Source: Deltaproteobacteria bacterium
GTDB taxonomy: Bacteria > Desulfobacterota > Desulfomonilia > UBA1062
Assembly (NCBI GenBank): GCA_018433085.1
Contig: JAHDRW010000017.1
Coordinates: forward strand, 1-64,000
DNA: 64,000 bases
Reading direction: 5' to 3'
Shown: piece after piece, positions 1 to 7,013 of the stretch
Position numbering within the stretch: position 1 is the first letter of the stretch
How the letters are laid out: every line of letters begins with the position of its first letter
Position numbers and translations under genes: made by a program
Notes under the pieces: model-generated
The model's input: only the letters and a program-made list of their open reading frames with translations
What the model was told of the DNA's origin: nothing
Database searches by the model: none

Positions 1-84
1 CCGCTTGGCGTGTCCGACGATGAATTCGAGTGGATCGTTGCGAAGTGGCAGGGCTGGTGGGAACTGATGAGAGAAAGGATCTGA
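1..84 (+). CDS. 3' end of an unidentified gene (partial)
   Basis: An open frame enters from the left edge and ends with TGA at 82-84. It encodes 27 residues rich in Trp and charged residues, including WIVAKWQGWWELMRERI at the C-terminus. It stops 4 nt before the ATG of the ParA-like gene, so the two are probably co-transcribed. Too little is present to assign a family; the amphipathic, Trp-rich tail only suggests a helical C-terminus. Confidence 0.4.
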   Translation, partial: PLGVSDDEFEWIVAKWQGWWELMRERI

Positions 85-88
85 CGGC

Positions 89-1048
89 ATGGAAACCCCG
101 GTATACTCAGCCAAGGAGTTTGCTTCTCTGCTCGGCATTTCGAAAACGACCCTGCTGAAAATGGAGACTGACGGCACCCTGCCGCAGCCCCGGATGGACA
201 ACGGGATGAGGGCATATATGCCCCATGATGTCCGGGAGTATCTCAAGCGGCTCGGGAAGCCGCCCCTTGTCGAGGTGAAGCGCCGGCAGATATTCCTCAA
301 CTTCAAGGGCGGTACCGGCAAGACGAGCATCTCGGCCTTCTACGCGTTCAGGCTGGCAGAGCTCGGCATGAACGTGCTCATGATAGACCTCGATCCCCAG
401 GGACATCTCACCCAGTGCCTCGGCATCGACCACAGCTCGTTCGACGCCACGCTCTACAACGTCCTCATCGAGCGGATGGACATCCGCGACGTGATCATCG
501 ACACCAAGATGAAAAACCTCAAGCTCATCCCGGCCAACCTCGACCTCTCGCCGGTGGAGCTCTCGCTCACATCCATGAATGCCCGGGAACTGAGGCTGAG
601 GAAGAGCCTTGCAGCCATCCAGGACGAGTACGACGTCATCGTCATGGATGCCTCGCCGTCCATCGGCCTGCTCAACTTAAACGGCATCCTCGCCAGCAAC
701 GAGCTTTTCGTTCCGGTGCTGGCGGACTTTCTCTCGTATCACGGACTGAAGATCCTCTTCGAGACCCTCACCACCATCGAGGACGACTTCGACTTCCTTC
801 TGGACAACATCTACATCTTCCTGAACCACTTCAACGCCTCCCACAACATCTGTCTGCGATCGAAGGAGGCGCTGGAGAGGCACTACAGCGGATATCTCAT
901 GAAGACCATCATCCGCCAGGACACCAAGATCGCCGAGGCGGCGAGCATGGGGATGCCCATACACCAGTACGCCCCGACCAACCGGGGCGCCCTGGACATC
1001 AACTCGTTCATCAGGGAAATTTTTCCCAACCTGCCGATTGCCTTTTAG
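89..1048 (+). CDS. ParA/MinD-type ATPase with N-terminal MerR-like helix-turn-helix
   Basis: The 319-residue protein starts with a MerR/excisionase-like winged helix (about residues 5-55: YSAKEFASLLGISKTTLLK, then a recognition-wing segment ending in VREYLKRLGKPP). A deviant Walker A of ParA type, KGGTGKTS, follows at residues 73-80, then the DLDPQGH switch near 100 and IVMDASPSIG near 185. ParA family proteins are ATP-driven positioning or partition switches. The HTH-ParA order resembles plasmid and some chromosomal ParA proteins that also bind DNA. No parB gene follows; instead two coiled-coil proteins lie downstream, which fits a positioning system with non-ParB partners. A chromosomal cargo-positioning role is inference. 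Confidence 0.85.
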   Translation: METPVYSAKEFASLLGISKTTLLKMETDGTLPQPRMDNGMRAYMPHDVREYLKRLGKPPLVEVKRRQIFLNFKGGTGKTSISAFYAFRLAELGMNVLMIDLDPQGHLTQCLGIDHSSFDATLYNVLIERMDIRDVIIDTKMKNLKLIPANLDLSPVELSLTSMNARELRLRKSLAAIQDEYDVIVMDASPSIGLLNLNGILASNELFVPVLADFLSYHGLKILFETLTTIEDDFDFLLDNIYIFLNHFNASHNICLRSKEALERHYSGYLMKTIIRQDTKIAEAASMGMPIHQYAPTNRGALDINSFIREIFPNLPIAF

Positions 1049-1133
1049 GGGGTTTTATGATTATTCTATCATCCAGTAGAGCATGCACTTTCGCCTTGGA
1101 CGCGACCTACATTGACCTGAGGAGAAAAAGCGT

Positions 1134-2183
1134 ATGAAAGACGGCTTCGATAAAAGCGTGGCTGAAAAAATGCCCAAAATCCAGAGAAAAAGGCCCAACA
1201 GGCCTTGGAATGTTGATCCCGTCCTCATAAAGGCCCAGGAGGAGAGCAGGGCCCGGGCAGCGGAAACGAAGCAGGTCCGGAGAGAAGTGAAGGAACCTGA
1301 AGGGTCCCGGGTGAGGCAGACGAGGAAGGAAGAGAGAGGGACGCAGGCGTCCCAGGCGAGCCGGATCAGGGAAGAGGCGAAAGAGCCCGAGGCCCTCCAG
1401 ACGAGCCCGGTGCTTGGAGAAGGGGGAGAGCCCGAACCGGTCCGGGCGGGCATGGCCGTTCAGCAAGAGGCTGCGGAGGCCGGGGGCATCGAAGAACCGG
1501 TCGCCCAGGGAGCAAGCGCCCATGAGGCCGATCCTGCAAAGAGGGCCGTATCTCTGGATAAGGAGCTGGACGTCCTGTCCCTGAACGATACCCCGGCCAG
1601 GGGTAACGGGGATCTGGCGAAGGCCGTCGAGACCATCAAGGACCTCAATTCGGATTTCACCCAGATCATCTTCGAGCGCAAGGCCATCCAGCAGAGGCTG
1701 GACAGAAGCGCCCGGACCATTGAAGAGGTGGAGCGCGAAAACGCTCAGCTCAGAGAGAAGATCTCGTCGTTCGAGCGGGACGCCGTCGATGGCACCCTGA
1801 TCGAGCGGGAGATCGATTTCCTCAACGAGCAACTCGAAGATGCGGATCTCTATATCCAGAACATGATGGGCCTTTTGGATGAGAAGGCGCAGACCGTTGA
1901 ACAGGAGTCTTCCCTGCGCAAGGACCTGGAGGGCCGGCTGGAGAAGATCAGCAGGGAGATTCACGAAAAGGCGAAGCTCGATGTCAAGGTTTCCATCCTC
2001 GAAAGGGACTTGAGCATCAGCCATACCCGGCTCAAGGATCTGGAATCCAGGCTCGATGACGAGTACCAGAAGAGGGAGCCCCTGGAACAGGAAATCGTCG
2101 AGCTCAAGAATGCCCTCGACCGGGTGTACTCGTCTCTCGCCCATATCCGTCTGAAGGCAAAAAGAGAGGTGTATGGATCCTGA
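1134..2183 (+). CDS. Long coiled-coil protein, possible partner of the ParA-like ATPase
   Basis: The 349-residue product has a basic N-terminus (IQRKRPNRPWNVDPVLIK), a low-complexity Glu/Arg/Ala-rich linker to about residue 150, then an almost continuous coiled coil (about 160-340) with heptad-spaced Leu/Ile and many Glu/Arg/Lys. There is no signal peptide or membrane segment, so it is probably cytoplasmic. The start is ATG 1134 with AGGAG at 1120-1124. It lies 85 nt after the ParA-like gene and overlaps the next gene by 11 nt, implying translational coupling. I do not recognise a named family; a scaffold or adaptor role in subcellular positioning is inferred from the neighbours only. Confidence 0.7.
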   Translation: MKDGFDKSVAEKMPKIQRKRPNRPWNVDPVLIKAQEESRARAAETKQVRREVKEPEGSRVRQTRKEERGTQASQASRIREEAKEPEALQTSPVLGEGGEPEPVRAGMAVQQEAAEAGGIEEPVAQGASAHEADPAKRAVSLDKELDVLSLNDTPARGNGDLAKAVETIKDLNSDFTQIIFERKAIQQRLDRSARTIEEVERENAQLREKISSFERDAVDGTLIEREIDFLNEQLEDADLYIQNMMGLLDEKAQTVEQESSLRKDLEGRLEKISREIHEKAKLDVKVSILERDLSISHTRLKDLESRLDDEYQKREPLEQEIVELKNALDRVYSSLAHIRLKAKREVYGS

Positions 2184-2415
2184 TACAACCAAGAAGGTGA
2201 GCGAACTCCTGAATCTCATGGAGGATATATCCTCGGACGTGGACGCGAAGTCGGGTCTGGCAGTCCTCTCGGAGAGGGTCGGGGTTCTGGAGAACAAGCT
2301 GGAAGAGCTCGCCATGAGGTTCGAACAGCTCGAGCGGCTGTATCAGGAAAAGCGCATGCACCTCAGGTCGCTCAAGCAGGAGCTGCGCGACCTTTTCCCT
2401 GAAAACCCGTCCTAG
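2173..2415 (+). CDS. Small coiled-coil protein
   Basis: An 80-residue acidic helical protein (DPDTTKKVSELLNLMEDIS, then LSERVGVLENKLEELAMRFEQLERLYQEK in two stretches) that is one coiled coil over about residues 25-65. Its ATG lies inside the 3' end of the preceding coiled-coil gene (11-nt overlap, different frame), so it is very likely translationally coupled to it. Co-expression suggests the two assemble together. No enzymatic motif and no known family recognised. It ends just before a palindromic repeat cluster. Confidence 0.65.
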   Translation: MDPDTTKKVSELLNLMEDISSDVDAKSGLAVLSERVGVLENKLEELAMRFEQLERLYQEKRMHLRSLKQELRDLFPENPS

Positions 2416-2586
2416 GGTCAGGATCGGGGTCACAGGATCGGGGTCAGGTCTCAACATATGACAAAATTTGTCATATGTTGAGACCTGACCCCATGACTGG
2501 TGTGACAAAATTTGTCATATGTTGAGACCTGACCCCATGACTGGTGTGTTGAGACCTGACCCCATGACTGGTGACCCCATGACTGG
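2415..2586. repeat. 53-bp perfect palindrome with telescoping tandem truncated copies (REP-like element)
   Basis: Positions 2440-2492 form a perfect inverted repeat: 26-bp arms around the single base 2466, each outer end reading GGGGTCAGGTC inward. To the right, a 44-nt unit (2459-2502) is repeated exactly at 2503-2546, then its last 27 nt recur at 2547-2573 and 13 nt of its end at 2574-2586, each copy keeping the ending ACCCCATGACTGG. To the left, GGATCGGGGTCA occurs at 2421-2432 and 2435-2446 and GGGTCA at 2415-2420. The cluster separates two convergent genes and could act as a bidirectional transcription stop. It resembles REP/RAYT-type repeats, but no transposase gene is present here. Confidence 0.85.
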
Positions 2587-2588
2587 CT

Positions 2589-3944
2589 CTATTTCTGGAT
2601 CGTGATGTCGTGCTTCTTGATGAGGTCGTGCAGGGTCGGCCTGCTGATGTCGAGGTCGGTGGCGGCCCGGGTGATGTTGTAGTTGTTCCGCGCCAGCGCC
2701 AGGCTGATGGCCGCGACCTCGGCCTCGTCCCGGATTTCCCTTAGGCTCTTCACCTCCCCGCCGGTCGATTCCAGGTCGATGTCCCGGGGCTCTATCCGGT
2801 CTCGCTCGGCCATGACCACGCCCCTGCGGATCCGGTTCTGCATCTCCCGGACGTTGCCGGGCCAGTCATAGCTCGTGACGGCGTCCATGGCCGCGGAGCT
2901 GAACCCTTTGAACTTGGGACCGATCTCCTGAGAGTAGGTGTCGAGGAAGTGTTTCGCCAGCACGGGGATATCCTCGGGCCGCTCTTTGAGGGCCGGAACG
3001 TACAGGGGGACCACGTTGAGACGGTAATAGAGATCTTCCCGGAAGAGGCCGTCCTTCACGGCCCGGGTGAGATCCACATTGGTGATGGCGATGACCCTGG
3101 CGTCCACCCGGATGGGTTCCTTGCCCCCGATCCTCTCGATGGTGCCTTCCTGCAGGAACCTCAGGAGTTTGACCTGGAGCGTGAGGGGGAGCTCTCCGAT
3201 CTCGTCGAGCACCACGGTGCCGTGCTGGGCCCGCTCGAGCTTGCCGACCTGCCGCGCGTGCGCCCCGGTGAACGACCCTTTCTCATGCCCGAAGAGCTCG
3301 CTTTCCAGCAGGTTTTCCGGGATCGCCCCGCAGTCGACGATCACCAGGGGTCTGTCGGAACGATCACCCATCTGGTGGATGGCCCGCGCGAGACGCTCCT
3401 TCCCCGTGCCGCTCTGGCCCTGAATCAGGACGGGATAGCCGGTCCTGGCCACCCTTCTGGCCCGCTCGAAAAGCTCCATCATGGGTTTCGAGGTGGCGAT
3501 CATGCCCTCGATGGGCGTCTTTCCGGTCACCGCCTCTTCGAGCTCGGTCACGTGATGTTCGAGCCGCGAAAGGTAGCAGGCGCGTTTGAGCACGATCTTG
3601 AGCTCATCGATGTTCACGGGTTTCTGATGGTAATCATAGGCGCCCTTGCTGATGGCCCTGACCGCGATTTCTTTATGGGTGTTTCCCGTGATGACGATGA
3701 CCTTCAAGGGCCTGGGCACGCCCGTGATCTTCTCCAGCAGGCGGAGCCCTTCCGTCGCGCCGTCCGGGTCGGGCGGCAGGCCCAGATCCAGAAGCACGAC
3801 AAGCGGCGGCCGGGCGTCGATGATTTCCATGGCCTGCCTGGCATCGCCTGCCACCGAGACCTCGTAGATATCGGCGAGGCCCCACTTCAGCTGTTTGGCC
3901 ATGCTCGTTTCGTCTTCAACGATCAGGATGTGTTCTTTGTCCAT
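2589..3944 (-). CDS. prsR: PEP-CTERM system sigma-54-dependent response regulator PrsR
   Basis: The 451-residue NtrC/AtoC-type activator has three parts. The receiver domain (about 1-125) has acidic pocket E10/D11 and phospho-acceptor D53 in LLDLGLPPDPDG. The AAA+ sigma-54 interaction domain (about 145-380) has Walker A GQSGTGKE, the sigma-54 contact loop as GSFTGA (canonical GAFTGA with Ser at position 2) and Walker B VVLDEIGEL. A Fis-type helix-turn-helix lies at the C-terminus (NITRAATDLDISRPTLHDLI). The receiver signature and the adjacent PrsK-type kinase identify it as PrsR, the activator of PEP-CTERM genes. It lies 81 nt downstream of prsK on the same strand. A sigma-54 promoter with an upstream inverted repeat precedes the nearby PEP-CTERM gene, its likely target. 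Confidence 0.88.
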   Translation of the reverse strand: MDKEHILIVEDETSMAKQLKWGLADIYEVSVAGDARQAMEIIDARPPLVVLLDLGLPPDPDGATEGLRLLEKITGVPRPLKVIVITGNTHKEIAVRAISKGAYDYHQKPVNIDELKIVLKRACYLSRLEHHVTELEEAVTGKTPIEGMIATSKPMMELFERARRVARTGYPVLIQGQSGTGKERLARAIHQMGDRSDRPLVIVDCGAIPENLLESELFGHEKGSFTGAHARQVGKLERAQHGTVVLDEIGELPLTLQVKLLRFLQEGTIERIGGKEPIRVDARVIAITNVDLTRAVKDGLFREDLYYRLNVVPLYVPALKERPEDIPVLAKHFLDTYSQEIGPKFKGFSSAAMDAVTSYDWPGNVREMQNRIRRGVVMAERDRIEPRDIDLESTGGEVKSLREIRDEAEVAAISLALARNNYNITRAATDLDISRPTLHDLIKKHDITIQK

Positions 3945-4025
3945 AGCGAGATCATGATCCCTTGTCTTGTGCCTGTATTTTGTCCCCGGAACCTCTTGCC
4001 CTAAAAAAGAGGTCCATTAAAGAGA

Positions 4026-6080
4026 CTAGTCGGGAATACGGATTGTGAACTTTACCCCCTGCGCCGGCCGGTTGACGACCTCTATCCCGATACCGAGCTG
4101 GTCGGCGACACTCTTCACCTGCCAGAGCCCGAGCCCGGTGCCGCTTCTCTTGGTGGTCTGGAAGGGCTTGAACAGCCTCTCCCTGACGAACTCTTCCGTC
4201 ATACCCGAACCGTTGTCCTCGATGGAGATGAAGACGGCCCCGTCGTCTCTACCCGCCTGAATCGTTATCATGCCCTGGCCGGCCACGGCCTCGGTCGCAT
4301 TGATGATGAGGTTTTCGAGGATCCTCTCGATCATGTCCCGGTTTGTCCGCACCTCAAGGCCGGGTTCCACCGATGTGGTCACGGTCAGGTCTTCGAGCCG
4401 GGGGTCGAGCTTGGAAAGGAGGATGCCGATCATATCGCCGACCGGGACGGTCTCCCGGGAGATCTCTTCCTTCGACGGCAGGGCCCCGAGCCTCGACATG
4501 ACCTTGTCGATGCGGCCGAGTGTCTGGGAGATGGTCTCGATCATGTCCGCCCGGAACTCCTCGCTCTCCATATGGTTCGGTGCGTTCTGAAGGATCAGGG
4601 AGAGGTTGCCCGCCGCATTTTTGAGGTCGTGGAGCACATAGGCCGACATGCGGTTGAACGCATTCACCTCCTTGTTGACCGCGAGCTCCTGGGCGAACCG
4701 GGCGCTCATGAGTGCCGCGCTCGACTGGGAGGCGATGGCGGCGAGGAGGTCGATATCGTCCCGGCCATAGGGGGTTCCGGGGTTTTCCCTGCCAACGGCG
4801 ATGAAGCCGATGAGCCTGTTCTCCACCATCATGGCCACCGCAAGCTCGATCCTGGAGAGGTCCAGAAGGTCCTGATGGCCGGTGACGATGGTTTTCCAGA
4901 GGGTGTCGTCCGGGCCGTGCGAGGTCTTTCTGAGAAACGAGTGGTTGCGCTCGAGATAGGTGATGAGCGGCTCGTCCTCGCCGATAATCTGGTTCGGGAG
5001 CCGGGAGGGGAATGCGTAACCGCACCGGAATTCCGCGCCGTGCCTGAGGAAGACCGAGAGCTCGCTGATGTACATGCTGTCGAGGATAACCTGGGCCGTG
5101 ACATGGATGATCTGCTTTTCATTGAACGCGATGGAGAGATACCCGCTCAGCTCCCCCCACTCCTTGCGGTAGTCGTACTTGTTTGCGAAAAAGTGCGTGT
5201 CGATGAAAAACTTCAGGCCCTGCCTGGCGTCCCTTGACGCGAGGATGAAGGCGAGCACGAACAGGGCCATGAACACGAAGAACCCCATGCCCACGAACGA
5301 GATCTTCAGCCCGAGCCGTTGGACGCCCAGAAGGAAAAGGCCCATGGCCACCAGGTATGCCCCGATGCTCAGAAAGGTGAATGAATGGTAGACGATATAC
5401 CGCGATACGAAGATGTCCATCTCGAAGAGCTTGAACCGGATGGAAAAGAAGAGCACGAAGACGATCCCCACGAGAGAGACCAGGGAGTGCAGCATGAGCA
5501 TATCCACCTGGATGCTCAGCGTGCTCAGCCGGTACACCCCCATGAGCAGGAATGCCACGCCCAGTGCGATGACGCCCAGCACGGGATATTTGAGCACGCG
5601 CTTCTGCTCGTCCGTGCTCGACCGGTGGATGTTCTCGACGATCCACATGAACATCACCGCGCTGACGATGATGAAGACTGCATGCGCCTTGGCCACCCAC
5701 CCGAGGCGGATGAGACCGTCCACATCCCTCGTGATAGTCATTTGAGGGAAGTACAGCGCCAAGGCGGCGTAGAGGGCATATATGATGATCAGAAACCGGC
5801 GTTCCCAGGTGATGAACGTCCTGCTTCTCGCCAGTCCTGTTTCCATGGAGGTGACGGAAAGCAGGAACGCCCCGGCCCCGGCCATTTCGAAGAACGACGC
5901 GCACTGGAGGGGGAGTGAGCCTTCCCGGAGTACAAACAGGATATAGCAGAACTCGGCACCCGACAGGAACAGGAGCCCTGCCGCCATCGATCTCCCGTAG
6001 CGGGCGCCGCTGCGGGAGAGGATGATCATGCCCCCGGCAAAGCTGATCAACGCAGTAATCGAGAAGATCAACAGTTCCAT
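4026..6080 (-). CDS. prsK: PEP-CTERM system membrane histidine kinase PrsK
   Basis: About 684 residues from ATG 6080; an upstream TTG-initiated extension to 6191 is possible but adds a non-membrane leader. The N-terminal third holds about eight hydrophobic segments (from MELLIFSITALISFAGG to LFVLAFILAS, residues 1-285). A GAF-like domain follows (about 300-460), then a HisKA-like region with the H-box VLHDLKNAAGN and an HATPase domain with N box NLIINATEAVAG and G boxes EDNGSGM and GTGLGLWQV. This architecture is that of PrsK, known as the partner of PrsR. The sensed signal is unknown in the family, and no exosortase or exopolysaccharide genes are visible in this window. Confidence 0.88.
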   Translation of the reverse strand: MELLIFSITALISFAGGMIILSRSGARYGRSMAAGLLFLSGAEFCYILFVLREGSLPLQCASFFEMAGAGAFLLSVTSMETGLARSRTFITWERRFLIIIYALYAALALYFPQMTITRDVDGLIRLGWVAKAHAVFIIVSAVMFMWIVENIHRSSTDEQKRVLKYPVLGVIALGVAFLLMGVYRLSTLSIQVDMLMLHSLVSLVGIVFVLFFSIRFKLFEMDIFVSRYIVYHSFTFLSIGAYLVAMGLFLLGVQRLGLKISFVGMGFFVFMALFVLAFILASRDARQGLKFFIDTHFFANKYDYRKEWGELSGYLSIAFNEKQIIHVTAQVILDSMYISELSVFLRHGAEFRCGYAFPSRLPNQIIGEDEPLITYLERNHSFLRKTSHGPDDTLWKTIVTGHQDLLDLSRIELAVAMMVENRLIGFIAVGRENPGTPYGRDDIDLLAAIASQSSAALMSARFAQELAVNKEVNAFNRMSAYVLHDLKNAAGNLSLILQNAPNHMESEEFRADMIETISQTLGRIDKVMSRLGALPSKEEISRETVPVGDMIGILLSKLDPRLEDLTVTTSVEPGLEVRTNRDMIERILENLIINATEAVAGQGMITIQAGRDDGAVFISIEDNGSGMTEEFVRERLFKPFQTTKRSGTGLGLWQVKSVADQLGIGIEVVNRPAQGVKFTIRIPD

Positions 6081-6278
6081 CGAAACACCATTCTTTTCCG
6101 GATATGTATCAGACAACAGGGTTACTGTCGAGAAATTTAACGGCTGTTTTTCTATGCTATAATGGTTGCGGGAAGAAGGCAACGAGGGCAATAACGAGTT
6201 TTTGATTCATTCCTGAAGCGACTCCATGAATGCAACTTAAAGAGAAAAATTATGCTAAGTGTCGATAAAATTAACAGC

Positions 6279-6291
6279 ATTGGATGCCAAT
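6279..6291. promoter_or_regulatory. Candidate upstream activator site for PrsR
   Basis: The inverted repeat ATTGG-ATG-CCAAT is centred at 6285. This is about 80 bp before the transcription start predicted from the sigma-54 promoter at 6338-6354, within the range used by sigma-54 enhancer-binding proteins. Assignment to PrsR is inferred from position and neighbourhood. Confidence 0.4.
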
Positions 6292-6337
6292 ACAAGGATA
6301 ATATTCGTAACATAATGATATAACATATTAATTTTAA

Positions 6338-6354
6338 TTGGCACTAATTGTGCT
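6338..6354 (+). promoter_or_regulatory. Sigma-54 (RpoN) -24/-12 promoter
   Basis: TTGGCAC, five bases, then GTGCT: the GG and GC dinucleotides sit at the required spacing, and only one base (GTGC for TTGC) departs from the core consensus TGGCAC-N5-TTGC. Transcription would start near 6365, about 20 nt before the GTG start of the PEP-CTERM gene. This fits control by the adjacent sigma-54 activator PrsR. Confidence 0.75.
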
Positions 6355-6384
6355 ATATTATAGAAAAAATTGTGAGGTGATATC

Positions 6385-6948
6385 GTGAAGAGGGTAATGT
6401 TCTTATTCATATTCATGCTTTGCCTGAGCGTTCCGGCCGGCCTTTTTGCCGCACCGGTCACATTGACGGATGTGACCCAGTTTACCGCAACAGGAACGAA
6501 TCCGGGTGGAGACTTGGACGACTATGGTTGGGGAGATGTGAACAAGCTTGATGGCATTACCGATTATGTGGCATGGACGCACCATTTCGTGTTTGAGCCC
6601 CCTGCGAATGATCTTCTCTATGCATCATTGACAGTGAATCTCTATGATGATGAGAGAGATAAATTTTTTAATCCATTCACCTGGGAAGCAGCGATCGGTT
6701 GGGGTGAATCAGGACAATGGACCGTTGATGACGTGGATACCGGCGCTTATCAGTACGACATAAATGTGAACTATCTTCTGGACGGTTCGTTCTCCGTAAC
6801 TCTTGCCTCTGCATGGGGGGATTTTTATATCCAAGACTCGACACTGAAAATCGACTACGAGAGCGCCCCTGTCCCCGAGCCCGCCACCCTGGTTCTTCTC
6901 GGCAGCGGCCTGCTGGGCCTTGCCGGTTTCAGGAGAAAGAAGAGCTGA
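6385..6948 (+). CDS. PEP-CTERM sorting-domain protein (exported)
   Basis: The 187-residue protein has a signal peptide (MKRVMFLFIFMLCLSV... cleaved near residue 20, LFAAPV), a mature region rich in Asp, Trp and Tyr with beta-strand character, and a C-terminal sorting signal: VPEPAT, a hydrophobic helix LVLLGSGLLGLAGF, then RRKKS. Exosortase (XrtA/EpsH type) cleaves such tails and delivers the protein to the surface or matrix; that enzyme is not in this window. The start is a GTG at 6385 placed 7 nt after GAGG; an ATG at 6397 has no Shine-Dalgarno. A sigma-54 promoter precedes it and a hairpin-plus-T-run terminator follows. The mature domain is not a family I recognise. Confidence 0.85.
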   Translation: MKRVMFLFIFMLCLSVPAGLFAAPVTLTDVTQFTATGTNPGGDLDDYGWGDVNKLDGITDYVAWTHHFVFEPPANDLLYASLTVNLYDDERDKFFNPFTWEAAIGWGESGQWTVDDVDTGAYQYDINVNYLLDGSFSVTLASAWGDFYIQDSTLKIDYESAPVPEPATLVLLGSGLLGLAGFRRKKS

Positions 6949-6976
6949 TCGTTTTTCAACCACCTTACGCGAACGC

Positions 6977-7010
6977 AAGCCGGCGGTTTTTTAACCGTCG
7001 GCTTTTTTTT
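6977..7010 (+). terminator. Rho-independent terminator of the PEP-CTERM gene
   Basis: The stem AAGCCGGCGGTT pairs with AACCGTCGGCTT across a short T-rich loop, with one G-T wobble, and is followed by a run of eight T. It begins 28 nt after the stop codon. Confidence 0.8.
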
Positions 7011-7013
7011 CGT

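Larger units (their letters stand above)
6081..6384. promoter_or_regulatory. Divergent regulatory region between prsK and the PEP-CTERM gene
   Basis: This 304-bp region is visibly more AT-rich than its surroundings. It contains the sigma-54 promoter and the candidate PrsR site listed separately, both oriented toward the PEP-CTERM gene. A TATAAT lies at 6158-6163 on the + strand, but I see no convincing -35 at the right distance. No protein-coding signal is visible. Confidence 0.5.

Noticed and set aside
6158-6163. TATAAT as a sigma-70 promoter toward the PEP-CTERM gene
   Set aside because: No acceptable -35 at 16-18 bp, and the sigma-54 promoter nearer the gene explains its expression better.
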